64,000 nt of DNA, from positions 285,733-349,732 of the forward strand of contig NW_017567012.1 of NCBI RefSeq assembly GCF_001661265.1, read 5' to 3'. How positions within the stretch are numbered: the stretch's first letter is position 1; each line of letters begins with the position of its first letter. This DNA is from Saitoella complicata NRRL Y-17804. Its lineage: Eukaryota; Ascomycota; Saitoellomycetes; Saitoellales; Saitoellaceae. Of this stretch, positions 10,089 to 19,895 are shown one piece after another. Made by a program: the position numbers and the translations under genes. The notes beneath the pieces are model-generated. The model was not told the origin of the DNA. It searched no databases and saw only the letters and a list, made by a program, of their open reading frames with translations.

Positions 10089-11599
10089 TTACTCCTCAAT
10101 CTTGACGAAGTAGAACTCGGTCTTGCCAACCCTGACTGGCAAAACTTGCCCTTCGATGAAGTTCTCCTCACGAACTTCTTCCCTCGGATCCGCCGGAATA
10201 TGCAACTGTTGGCCAAACCGGATGGCACGATCCTTAATCAGTCGCGTAGCTTCTTTTCTGCTCGGGACAGCACCGAGGGTCACCAAGAACTTGGAAATCA
10301 TCTCACCAATAACATTTTTTCTCTTCATGGTGACGAGCCTCCGCTTGTCATTCTTAAATGCTTCCAGAATCGAGGCTGCCTTGAGCTCAGGGACCTTAGG
10401 ATCCATTCCGTGTTGTGACGGGAAAAGAAGATCCTTGCAGTACTCCGCCGCCTTGGCTGCTTCCTGTCCGTGTACAAGCTCCGTAACCTCTCTCGCTAAC
10501 AGTGTACTCGCAATTCTGCGTTTTGGGTCGCGCCGGTGTTCTTCCGCAACGGCGGCGATCTTCGATAGTGGAAGAAGAGTAAACACGCGAAGGTAAGATT
10601 CCACGTCTTGGTCCACAGTCCGGTAGAAGAACTGCCACAAGTCATATGGGCTGGTCATGCCTGGATCGAGCCATATTGCGTTTCCGGCCGATTTACCGAA
10701 CTTCTCGCCGGTTGAAGTCGTTAGCAGGGGAACTGTCAACCCGTACGGCTCTGCCGCTCTTTGTTGTTCGGCAGTTTCTTCTTGTGCTCGTCGGCGGAGC
10801 TTCGAGATGAGATCGGTACCGGCAGTGATATTGCCCCATTGATCCGAACCACCGATTTGGACTTTACAGCCTTTTGAGTTATACAGATGCCAGAAGTCGT
10901 ACGCCTGTAGCAATTGGTAGGTGAATTCGCTGAACGAGATACCTTCTGGGGAGTCGAGACGTGTTTTGACAGAGTCACGTGCAAGCATTTGCCCTACTCG
11001 GACATTTCGTCCCACGGTGCCGAGGAAGTCGAGCAAGGTAATCCCTGTCGTCCAATCCGCATTATCCACAACTTCGTGCTTTCCAATTTTATCCGCCGAG
11101 TAGCCTCGTGCGATTGCGTACTCACGCCCATTTCGGACCATATCCTCGAATTGCTTCTTGATCTTCTCCACGTTATCCAACTGCGCTTGCTTTTCCATGG
11201 CGGTACGTTCGGTCTTTCGTCCTGATGGATCACCGACTTGGATTGTTGCTCCACCGACAAGGGTGAGTGCAGTGTGTCCCGCGAGGTAGAAATGGAGAAG
11301 TGGGATCAACGTGAGGAGATTGCCGATGTGAAGGGAAGGTGCAGAGGGATCGGCGCCGACATAGCAAGTCATTGGCTGCATACAGGCATCTTTGAGGGAT
11401 CCGCTATATCGGATATCAGTAATGAGGATGGAGTTAAGACGGCGAACACGAACCTGGTCGTTTGCTGCACCAAACCTCGATCCTGGAGATCCTGAACAAC
11501 ATTGTTGGAGATGCTCCTGATCTGCAATGGCGCGTAGCTTCGGACACTGCGCAGCAGCAATGGCCGTTGTGCTTTCAAGAAGTGTCGCCGGAGTAACAT
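10089..11599 (-). CDS. MSY1: Tyrosyl-tRNA synthetase, mitochondrial
   Basis: Charges mitochondrial tRNA-Tyr. Exons are 11454-11599 and 10089-11403; the 50-nt intron (11404-11453) joins LVQQTT to SGSLKDACMQPMTCYVGADP. The protein is 486 aa and starts with a basic, Arg-rich presequence (MLLRRHFLKAQRPLLLRSVRSY) typical of mitochondrial import. Class I signatures are HIGN at residues 74-77 and KFGKS for the KMSKS loop. QVGDPSGR, QIGGSDQWGN and the S4-like C-terminal domain (ATRLIKDRAIRFG) are also present. This is the bacterial-type, not cytosolic, family. It is divergent from MED8. Confidence 0.95.
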
Positions 11600-11756
11600 A
11601 ATGGCGGATATCGGATACCGTTCCCTCTCGTACGAGTTTCTGCCGAATGGGATTGTCTTCGTTACAGCACCCGCCACAGCCCGGCCCCCGCTAGTCCCCG
11701 ACCGACAACCGGGGAGCCGTGAGGAGCGTGAACTCCGCTCATCTGCATTCTTCACT
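11600..11756. promoter_or_regulatory. Shared 157-bp divergent promoter, mitochondrial TyrRS / MED8
   Basis: Only 157 bp separates the two preferred start codons. An ATG at 11601 is in frame with MED8 (52 extra codons) and lies one base from the TyrRS start, so the true MED8 start needs transcript evidence. No TATA box is seen. Confidence 0.5.
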
Positions 11757-12449
11757 ATGAACGTCTCTCAAACAAACCTCAAAGACGAATCCCTAAAGTT
11801 CCTCAACCACACCGGCCTGGACGTCCTCCGCCAACGTCTCCACCAACTCTCTACATCGCTAACTGCCCTCAACCACCGTCTCCACACCGAATACCCACTA
11901 CCGCCCTACCCCTCCCTCCTCGCTTCCTTCAACGCGATACTAGCACAATTCACCATCGTCAAAGATGCGTTACAGAAGATGCAGGATGAACTCCTGGAGA
12001 ACGCGGTGATACCGATGGAATTTCCGGTTAGGGTACATGAGGGGATGTTGTTGACGATGATGCGGAGTAAACCGGAGCCATATGTTGATGAGTGGATCGC
12101 GCAAGGAAAAGCTTATAGTGAGGCGAATCCACCCGGGAAAGGGATACCGGCTGGCAAAGAGCGGGATGAGGACGACGATGACAAGGATGAAGATGAAGAG
12201 GAGGAGGATGAGGATGAGGATACGTTGTGGAAGTTTGCGGCGGCCATTGTCGCTACGCAGATTGATCAGTTGAACTTGAAGGCTGCTGTTCAGACTACGA
12301 AGGTTGCGGAGTTGAAGAAGGAGGTGGATGAGACGATGGGGAGTATTGAACGGGTGATGCGGTTCGTGAGTCGAGGGACGATCGTACCTGGTGGACAGCC
12401 GCAAGCACAGCCGTCAACAGGGACAGCGGGTATACCGGTCGTTCTCTAG
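11757..12449 (+). CDS. MED8: Mediator complex subunit 8
   Basis: Head-module subunit of the Mediator coactivator, nuclear. Start ATG 11757 gives 230 aa, close to the family's usual size. N-terminal residues (LKFLNHTGLDVLRQRLHQLSTSLTALNHRL) form the Med8 helix that contacts Med6/Med17. The YPSLLASFNAILAQF and NAVIPMEFP...LLTMMRSKPEP segments are typical of fungal Med8. An acidic insertion (DEDDDDKDEDEEEEDEDED) sits before the C-terminal helices that bind Med18/20. An alternative ATG at 11601 would add 52 residues without family support. Confidence 0.88.
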   Translation: MNVSQTNLKDESLKFLNHTGLDVLRQRLHQLSTSLTALNHRLHTEYPLPPYPSLLASFNAILAQFTIVKDALQKMQDELLENAVIPMEFPVRVHEGMLLTMMRSKPEPYVDEWIAQGKAYSEANPPGKGIPAGKERDEDDDDKDEDEEEEDEDEDTLWKFAAAIVATQIDQLNLKAAVQTTKVAELKKEVDETMGSIERVMRFVSRGTIVPGGQPQAQPSTGTAGIPVVL

Positions 12450-12619
12450 AACAGCCCAGGAGGATTTTTTGAGTTGAAGTTTATTTTGGGGGTTTGTTTG
12501 GTTTCATGGCGTTCTTCATTGTTTCTTGCTGTTTTCATTGCAGCTATATACCTTCACATGATCACCCTCATATATTTTGTCCAATTCCCTTCTGCCGAGA
12601 TCCCGTAATCCTACACCCT

Positions 12620-13444
12620 TCACTGCCTCTTCTTCGCCTTCGAAGCATCTCCCTTCTTTCCCCAGTACATCAAAACCTGCGACGCCAAAACCACGTTCAA
12701 CCCCGTACTCAACAAAAATCCCCAAAAGATAAGCGGGTCATCGACCTCCGTGAGTGTCGTATACAACCTCGCCAATGACCCCGCCAAGTAGTTGAAGACA
12801 GCGAAAGCCGAGAGTTGGCCAGTCGACCCATTCCTCGCGTTCGTCAGAATTTGAGGGATTTTGGAGCCGAGACTGATGGGGATGGTGAGGAGTTGGAGAG
12901 TGGAGAGGAGGTCGTGCGGGATGTAGTTGGAGTTGAACAGCGCGTATCCGGCAGAGGCAAAGAGTGCCAACACACCTGCGCCCACTCCTGCCTTGCGGCC
13001 AAAGTGGAGGATAAGGAGGGTGATGACGAGGTTTTGGATACACATGAATACGGTCTCGCCGTACGTGCTGAAGGGGAAGCCGTTACGGAAGTTGTAGGCG
13101 AGGGAGATGAGGAAAGATGTGGTTTCGAGGAGATAAGAGAGGAGGGAGATTCCTGCGCCGGAGCCGGCGGAGAGGATCGATAGGATTTGGGGAACTTTGA
13201 CGATTGAGGAAGCAGCGACGATGCCAGAGCCGAGGGCCTAGATGGAGATCAGAGACTGTAAGCGGCCCCGTGGACTATGCAGTTCAGCGCTGGGAAAGGG
13301 ACTCACCTTAGAGACGGCCAGTTTCAGGCAAGAAGCGGTCAAGGTCGAGCATTGCGAGCCGATGACCTTGGTGAGGAGCTCGACGGCTGGCTCACGGAGA
13401 GGCTCTGGGATGTTTTGTGCGACGAGATTGAGGATTGGATCCAT
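12620..13444 (-). CDS. Mannose-P-dolichol utilization defect 1 homologue (PQ-loop membrane protein)
   Basis: ER multi-pass protein needed for use of dolichol-phosphate mannose and glucose in N-glycan and GPI synthesis (MPDU1/Lec35). Exons are 13307-13444 and 12620-13237, with a 69-nt intron. The protein is 251 aa; human MPDU1 is 247. Two PQ-loops are visible: VKVPQILSILSAGSGAGIS in the first half and GSKIPQILTNARNGSTGQLS in the second. The pattern of about seven hydrophobic helices fits, and the C-terminus is lysine-rich (KKGDASKAKKRQ), a possible ER-retrieval signal. No budding-yeast orthologue is known to me, which fits a filamentous fungus. Confidence 0.93.
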
Positions 13445-13565
13445 TGTTGACGTTGGGCTTGAATTGGAGGGTCGAGGATGGAGGTGCGGTGACCAGCAAC
13501 CTCGAGATAACCCGCTGACATCCTCCCCCCGGTATTTTCCAGAAACATGCTCCCAGCAACCGATC

Positions 13566-13638
13566 GGGGATGTAGCTCATCTGGTAGAGCGCTCGCTTAG
13601 CATGCGAGAGGTACTGGGTTCGACTCCCAGCTTCTCCA
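13566..13638 (+). tRNA. tRNA-Ala (anticodon AGC), copy 2
   Basis: Identical in sequence to the copy at 7015-7087 and in the opposite orientation. The nine bases before it (caaccgatc) and most of the 17 bases after it are shared as well. A TTTT terminator follows at about 13643. Confidence 0.96.
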
Positions 13639-13840
13639 CATCCTTTTACGTTTTGCGCCTGCCCAATCGGGTCTGCGGCATCTGTTACCGGTTCAACGTT
13701 ACACCTCCACAATGCGTGCTGCGGTCCGAACCTCGCATTCCACTTAAGAAGTTCGCGATCTTCCTTTTGGGTCCGTAGTTAACAGATTGGGTTGGAGCTT
13801 GCGCCTGGGCCGTTCAGAGTCAGTCAACCGGCCAGTTACC

Positions 13841-16800
13841 ATGTCTGGGATGACGAATTGGTTTAGGAAGAAATTGACGGACTCTCTGGGACTTACGCCT
13901 GGCCGGATACGACAGCGCGACGACGACGACGACGACGACTCGACTCGGAACGAGTTTCCGGCCGAGGAAGTACAGGCTGGTAGAGTGATAGGTCACGAAG
14001 AGGACGACAGTGAGCAACGAAGCGCGCTGAGCTCAGAGTGGGCATTGAAAGAGGACCTTATACAGCCCAGCACACGTTCACCCATTTCAGCGTCTGTGTC
14101 TTCCGCAATGAGCACCCGTACTACGAAGCAGAGGGCTGCGGCACAATCTCCTCCACAACACTCGCCGGCAACGCGAACTAGACGGTCTTCACGACGGGCA
14201 AGCACTCGGATGAACTACACCAAGGAAACAATACGGATCCAACAGTCTTCGTGGTACGAACCTGTGGTGAAGGATGAGCCTGATCTTGCGCTGGGAGGAG
14301 GGATCCAGGTTAATGACGCTCGGGTCGAGGAATTGAGTCCAAGACGAGGAAGACGAGGTGGACGCGAGAAGAGCGTGTTTGACCTGACGAGTGGGACGAC
14401 CGCCGAATCAAAAACTGCCGCTGACACCGATGTCAAAAGCGGGGATGCCGCCGGAAGTGTAGAGCCATTGTTTTTCCCAGAACCAGAAACAGAAACAGAA
14501 ACAGGATCAGAACCAGAGACCGAAGCTGATACAGCAGACGATTTTGAGGCTGTTCTGGCAGATGCTGATGATTTCGAGCCCAGGGATGAGGAGGATGAGG
14601 AAGATTCAGACTTTGAAGTTTCGCGACCCAGAGGACAATATCAACCACAAGTGCATACCGACCCTTTCAAGGACGGTATGTTGTATGATACTGCACCGGT
14701 GAGTACGTTGTCGGTTGTACCTCCAGCGTTCCAAGGCCCACTCTCTGAGTATAGAAATCTGAAGCGGAAGTATGAGGTGATGAAAGAACGACACGCCCTG
14801 AACGAGCTAACTGCAGATCATGACAAGCAGTCCGAAAATGATGGAGATACGGACGACGATGGTGAAGATTTCGAAGAGTACGAACTATCCGATTTCTGCA
14901 TCTACCGAGTGATCACACGGAAAGGACACACGGTCGAGATAACTTCAACCTCAGTTGACTTTGTCATGCTCTCCGAGCACAATGTTAGTCGAGGCGTGGC
15001 TACTCTCTACTTCGACGGCGTCATATCTTCCAAATCCTCGAACAAGCGGTTCTATGTCGAGAAAGTCCCCTTCACGCACTGCTCCGTGGGAAATATGGAC
15101 GTAGCAGATGACTCTGTCGACGGAGCTATCTGGATACAGTCTACATTGTTGGCTGCTGACGGAGCTTGGTATCTCCTCAAGAATCCAAGTCCAGAGTATG
15201 AGAGGTTTTGGACACCATATTTGTGGTTGGCGAATTTTGCTAAGTACGTCGTGGATTTCTTGTCTGCCCACGAGTCTGTTCGTTTGGCCGATTTCGAGTC
15301 GCGGTTTGCGAGATGGGTTCGTCATGCACATAATTCTGAGAAGGTTGAGGCGTGGTTTGCGCAAGGCCTGAAGAGCGTAGTTATGGATTTTCGGCAGCAC
15401 TTTGCGACCAATGTGGAGTATTTGTGGAAGGAAGCATGTAACATTACCGGAGAGAAGCTTGATAAGCACCCGATTTGGGAGGAAACACATCCGGAGATGT
15501 TGAATGCTATTAAAGCTGGAAAGCACGATATCGATCCTAGAACGGTTGTGACACCAGGCATGTTCGAGTGCTTCAAGAATCTCTTTCCTGATGAGATGAG
15601 AGTGCTGAAGAAGCGGCGAAACCGTGTGACTGGAGACCTCGACACCGAGTCCGAACCGACACGACAAAAAGATGAGGCGCAACTTGATGGTGTGTATGTT
15701 GTTGAACCTAAGGGATGGTTGCCAAGAACCTTAGCCGGAGAAGTGGACGGGGAGGCGATGAAGAAGATCCGTGACGCACCTGATTTTGGGATCAAAGTCG
15801 GAGACGTAGTCGTGGTCGAACCAGAGAAGATCGACGGTAAGGTTGGCTGGAAGTCCGAGCGGCCGTTCTGGTCAGCTTACGTGAACGAAGTTGTCGGCGA
15901 GCAACGAGACAAACTGCGACTCACCTGGTTATACTGTCCCGAAGACACGACAATTGGGGACGCTTATTACCCAAACCCTTGTGAGCTATTCTTTTCGGAT
16001 CACTGCATGTGCGATACCCCAAAACACCAACTGTTTCCCGTTGAGGAAGTACTGGGCAAGCTCTCAGTGGACTTTAAGGGTCAGGAGCAGCATGGTGGAC
16101 ATGAATACTACGTGCGGCAGAAGTATGAGTGGTACGAAAAGCGCGATGAATGGTGCTTCAGAACGTTGAAGCAGAGCGAACTTCGTGAATGTCCGTGCCT
16201 GTCGTCCGCGGCACAACATAAAACGAGCGCTGCTGTCTTTGAGGACATTGTTGCACGATATAGCGTTGGTGACTGCGTCTATTTTGACCCTGGGCACGAC
16301 TCAGAGTCGGAAGGAGGTTTGTGGCCGAAACGGATTGTTCGGATTGATCTTGATGACCAAACGGTCTCTCTTCAAAGTTTTTGGCCGACTGGTCGCGATA
16401 ACGAGTTATATGTCGATACCGATGACGCCAGGATAATATTTGGCTCTCACCTACGCAGAATTGGAAGGAAATGTACGGTTGAACGAGTGGGCGAGAACGA
16501 AGAACTCCCTCCGGCGCAACAACAACACGGTGCTGGCGATTATTGGTTTTATCGGTACGCCTTCGATAGTGAAACGCGCGAAGTCACTTCGATTTGCGAC
16601 TCAGATTGCCATGACCCGTTGGTGAAAGAAGTGAAGAAACGGAAAAAGTCGGTCCAGCCACTTTGTGGTTTAGACCTCTTCTGCGGTGGGGGCAGCTTCG
16701 CTCATGGTATTGAGGATGCTGGTGGGGTCGAGCATAAGTGGGCGGTGGATTATGACACAACCGCCATGCACACTTACCGTGCAAATGTCACCGACGAACG

Positions 16801-17929
16801 TCACGAAGGCCGTGACGTCTTTTTCTGGGAGGGGTCGGTGAATACGTTCATCTCCGCGGCAATGACGAAAGCCGGAGAGCCTGGTGTTCCTCAACCTGGC
16901 GACGTCGATTTCGTTGTTGCGGGAAGTCCGTGTCAAGGTTTCTCCACGGCGAATCGGCATAAGACCACGGCAAGGTCGAGAACGAATTGCTCCCTAGTTG
17001 CATCGGTTGCTTCTTTCGTGGACTTCTATCGGCCGAAGTATGCATTGCTCGAGAATGTTGTTGCAATGAAGTCGGATTATAAGAGGGATGATGGCACGAC
17101 CTATAACGTTTGCAATCAGATGGTTGCTGCGTGCGTGTCGATGGGATACCAGTTACGGTTGTATGTGCTTGGAGCTTATCTTCATGGTGCTCCGCAGAAG
17201 CGGGAACGTATCTTCATTTCGTTGGCGGCGTCGGGTTTGACATTGCCCGGACGACCTGCGCCGACTCATGCTGCGAACAAGACTCGAGTTCGGATCTCGA
17301 GTAAGGATGGAAGTGGACATCAGTTTCGGGATGGGGGGGATGTGGGCGCAACGCCGTTTGCATTCCGGTCCTCGAGTAACGCATTGGACGATTTGCCTGA
17401 TATTGGAGATGCACAGGTCGGCGTGAATCCCCAGTACCCACACCACGTCACTTCTGTATCTTTGTCAAAAAAGACACGGCAGCTCGTTGCGCTGATCCCA
17501 AAGAGCCATAGAAAAGTCCGTGGCAAGAACTGGTCAAAATCCGCAGCCTCCTACTCCGCCGCCGTTGCCCTAAACCGCATCCCACACTGCCTCCGATCCG
17601 CCTACCTGGAACGTCACCGCCTCAAACACGGTGCCATCGGATCATACTGCAGATTCGATCCGCGGGGACTCATCCCGACGATTTTGACACAACCGGGAAC
17701 GCAATCGATATCCGCGTCACCGAATCTGCATTATGATCAGAACAGAGTCATGACGATCGAGGAGGCAAGGAGGGCGCAAGGGTTCTTGGAGAGGGACGTC
17801 ATTTTGGGGACCAAGGAGAAGGCGTGGAAGATTGTGGGGAATGCAGTGTCAAGACCGGTCGCCTTGGCGTTGGGTGTTTCGTTGCGGAATGCGTTGGAGG
17901 AGAATGCGAAGCTTGACGCGGACGCTTAG
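13841..17929 (+). CDS. DNA (cytosine-5) methyltransferase, DIM-2 type, with RFD-like and two BAH domains
   Basis: Nuclear enzyme that methylates cytosine; in Neurospora DIM-2 performs all known DNA methylation, guided by HP1 at RIP-mutated repeats. The start at 13841 gives 1362 aa in one exon. Residues 1-300 are acidic and disordered. A replication-foci-like domain follows (about 350-510), then BAH1 (about 650-750: GDVVVVEP...WLYCPEDT) and BAH2 (about 800-885: YSVGDCVYF). The catalytic domain has motif I LDLFCGGGSF (about 943), motif IV GSPCQGFS with the catalytic Cys (about 1030), motif VI LLENV, motif VIII APQKRERIF and motif X IVGNAVSRPVA (about 1332). YNVCNQMVAACVSMGYQ and the short target-recognition region resemble DIM-2 more than DNMT1. 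All catalytic residues are intact. Confidence 0.92.
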   Translation: MSGMTNWFRKKLTDSLGLTPGRIRQRDDDDDDDSTRNEFPAEEVQAGRVIGHEEDDSEQRSALSSEWALKEDLIQPSTRSPISASVSSAMSTRTTKQRAAAQSPPQHSPATRTRRSSRRASTRMNYTKETIRIQQSSWYEPVVKDEPDLALGGGIQVNDARVEELSPRRGRRGGREKSVFDLTSGTTAESKTAADTDVKSGDAAGSVEPLFFPEPETETETGSEPETEADTADDFEAVLADADDFEPRDEEDEEDSDFEVSRPRGQYQPQVHTDPFKDGMLYDTAPVSTLSVVPPAFQGPLSEYRNLKRKYEVMKERHALNELTADHDKQSENDGDTDDDGEDFEEYELSDFCIYRVITRKGHTVEITSTSVDFVMLSEHNVSRGVATLYFDGVISSKSSNKRFYVEKVPFTHCSVGNMDVADDSVDGAIWIQSTLLAADGAWYLLKNPSPEYERFWTPYLWLANFAKYVVDFLSAHESVRLADFESRFARWVRHAHNSEKVEAWFAQGLKSVVMDFRQHFATNVEYLWKEACNITGEKLDKHPIWEETHPEMLNAIKAGKHDIDPRTVVTPGMFECFKNLFPDEMRVLKKRRNRVTGDLDTESEPTRQKDEAQLDGVYVVEPKGWLPRTLAGEVDGEAMKKIRDAPDFGIKVGDVVVVEPEKIDGKVGWKSERPFWSAYVNEVVGEQRDKLRLTWLYCPEDTTIGDAYYPNPCELFFSDHCMCDTPKHQLFPVEEVLGKLSVDFKGQEQHGGHEYYVRQKYEWYEKRDEWCFRTLKQSELRECPCLSSAAQHKTSAAVFEDIVARYSVGDCVYFDPGHDSESEGGLWPKRIVRIDLDDQTVSLQSFWPTGRDNELYVDTDDARIIFGSHLRRIGRKCTVERVGENEELPPAQQQHGAGDYWFYRYAFDSETREVTSICDSDCHDPLVKEVKKRKKSVQPLCGLDLFCGGGSFAHGIEDAGGVEHKWAVDYDTTAMHTYRANVTDERHEGRDVFFWEGSVNTFISAAMTKAGEPGVPQPGDVDFVVAGSPCQGFSTANRHKTTARSRTNCSLVASVASFVDFYRPKYALLENVVAMKSDYKRDDGTTYNVCNQMVAACVSMGYQLRLYVLGAYLHGAPQKRERIFISLAASGLTLPGRPAPTHAANKTRVRISSKDGSGHQFRDGGDVGATPFAFRSSSNALDDLPDIGDAQVGVNPQYPHHVTSVSLSKKTRQLVALIPKSHRKVRGKNWSKSAASYSAAVALNRIPHCLRSAYLERHRLKHGAIGSYCRFDPRGLIPTILTQPGTQSISASPNLHYDQNRVMTIEEARRAQGFLERDVILGTKEKAWKIVGNAVSRPVALALGVSLRNALEENAKLDADA

Positions 17930-18418
17930 GTAGAGTTACCGTATAGAAGCTAGACAAACGCTGCCAGAGTCTCATGGAAAACAATCGCAAACCTCAAGAA
18001 CCCGCTGTGATTTTATACGGTCATATAAATTAAGTATGTATGTCGGAGCTCTATGAGCGCCGTCCGAAAAGCAGTAAAAGGGTAATGGAGCCCGTGCCTT
18101 CGGAACAACCGCTCGGGCCATTCACAAAAGGCCAAATACATCTCCAAAGCAGCCACCCTTCCGGGCACTGCCTCCGTCACTTTCACGCCAGCACATACAT
18201 GAAGATGCGTATAACTCTCGCCAAGATCTTCACACCTGAAGCGGCGATTCCATAACCACGATCGCATCCACGAACATGTTCGTCGGGTTTGTATCAGTCG
18301 TTTTTTTTCGTCACGGAGACGTCCCGAATAAGGTGTGGCTGGCCGTACCTCGCCAACCCGCTGCTGCGCAGGGTTCGGGTAAACACCAAACTTCATAGGG
18401 GAAGCGGTCATAGCGACG
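17930..18418. other. 489-bp intergenic region
   Basis: Lies between two genes on the same strand. A T8 run at about 18301 is the only notable composition. I see no coding or RNA feature; the short minus-strand open frame here overlaps the next start and looks random. Confidence 0.5.
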
Positions 18419-19552
18419 ATGAGATGGTCGATAGCATGCTTTTTTTGTTTGTTCACCACGGTGCTTGGGTTGTTGAGGGGAGTGGATGGGTATAAACCGC
18501 TTACGGACGCGGAATTGTTGCAGTTGGGCGAGAGGTGGCCGCCAATGCCTCAGCTGGATCCCGAGAACGGAGCGTTACTGAGTCCGTTACTGATACCGAG
18601 GCCGAGTGGGACTGAGGGAGCAAAGAAGGCTCTGAAGTTTTTGACGGATTTCTTTGAGAAGGAACTACCGGAGTGGGAGTTGATCCTGGACAACTTTACG
18701 GATACGAATACGCCGCACGGGCCCATCAATTTCGTGAACCTTATTGCGCGTCGGGATCCGCCTGGTGCGCAGAAGGGCGAGGTGGGACGGTTAGTCGTTG
18801 CTGCTCACTATGATTCGAAGATGTTACCGGAGGGGTTCATTGGCGCTACGGACTCGGCGTTTAGTTGTGCAATGATGTTGTACGTCGCGAAAGTCCTCGA
18901 CGCAGCTCTGACGGCAAAGTGGGCAGAGGAACATGGTTTGGAAGAAGACACGAGGGGGATTGAATTGATTTTCTTCGATGGAGAGGAAGCGATGGTTACG
19001 TGGACTGCGACGGACTCACTATTCGGCGCACGCCATTTGGCGGAGGTGTGGGAAGAGACAATACATCATCCGCCTGCGTCACGGCCGAGTGAGTTGTCTT
19101 CGATTGATTTGTTTTTGTTGCTGGATTTGTTGGGGGCAGCGGGGCCGCGGATACCGTCGTATTTCGCCACGACACACTGGGCATACAAACACCTCGCCCG
19201 CCTCGAAGCTATCATCCGCGCCTCCGCACTCTCCCAAGCCTCCTCTAAACCATGGTTCTTCGATACCGCTCGCTCACCTTCTGTCTGGCGCTCTACAATC
19301 GATGACGACCACGTCCCGTTCATGAAGAGAGGGGTGGAGGTATTGCATTTAATCCCGACGCCGTTTCCGGGGGTGTGGCATACGATGGGAGATGATAAGA
19401 ATGCGTTGGATGTGAATGTGTGCAGGGAGTGGGCGTTGGTCATGGGGGGCTTTGTGTTGGAGTGGATGGAGGTGGGCGTTCCGGCTGCTGTGGGTAGTGC
19501 GCCAGCTCAGGCAGTGTCGAAGGCCAATGGAGTGAAGAGGGAGCTAAAATGA
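18419..19552 (+). CDS. Glutaminyl-peptide cyclotransferase (glutaminyl cyclase), M28 fold
   Basis: Zinc enzyme that turns N-terminal Gln into pyroglutamate in the secretory pathway. The 377-aa protein opens with a signal peptide or anchor (MRWSIACFFCLFTTVLGLL). Metal ligands are visible in order: Asp in ATDSAFSCAMM, Glu in FFDGEEA and His in FPGVWHTMGDD. RLVVAAHYDSK precedes the first, and the RPSGTEG motif lies upstream, as in animal QC. It is a single exon. Fungal members are often annotated simply as M28 peptidases, but DSLFGARHLAE and the SxDLFLLLDLLG helix are QC-like. Residues after 355 are an unconserved tail. Confidence 0.92.
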   Translation: MRWSIACFFCLFTTVLGLLRGVDGYKPLTDAELLQLGERWPPMPQLDPENGALLSPLLIPRPSGTEGAKKALKFLTDFFEKELPEWELILDNFTDTNTPHGPINFVNLIARRDPPGAQKGEVGRLVVAAHYDSKMLPEGFIGATDSAFSCAMMLYVAKVLDAALTAKWAEEHGLEEDTRGIELIFFDGEEAMVTWTATDSLFGARHLAEVWEETIHHPPASRPSELSSIDLFLLLDLLGAAGPRIPSYFATTHWAYKHLARLEAIIRASALSQASSKPWFFDTARSPSVWRSTIDDDHVPFMKRGVEVLHLIPTPFPGVWHTMGDDKNALDVNVCREWALVMGGFVLEWMEVGVPAAVGSAPAQAVSKANGVKRELK

Positions 19553-19895
19553 ACGATATGATCCACAGCGGAATCGCACGAGGACGGAAATTGTTACCGG
19601 GAGATAAGACATTTCGAGATCACCCATCGACAGTCGATACCGCCGGTGTTTGACGAGCCTACAGCTCAGGGCAAGGCTGCCATACCAATACCAGAAATCA
19701 ATTAGCCATACAAAGCTTCCGAAAGCCCATTCCCATAATTTCTCCACAATTGACCACATTCATTTTTGTGTCGGGTATTTCATCACCGTGCACAGCTGCC
19801 CCTGGCGCTTCACTCCCCACACCCAGCGCTGACTGAACCTGAACACCCAAGCCGAACGAAACGGAGCAGGGGAGCCGATCAGCAACTCCATCGCA
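19553..19895. other. 343-bp intergenic region upstream of the AP180 gene
   Basis: Promoter and 5' leader region for the endocytic adaptor. Nothing further recognised. Confidence 0.5.

Noticed and set aside
14951-15682. Minus-strand frame of about 240 codons inside the methyltransferase gene
   Set aside because: Antisense to the conserved RFD-like region; no independent domain or promoter.
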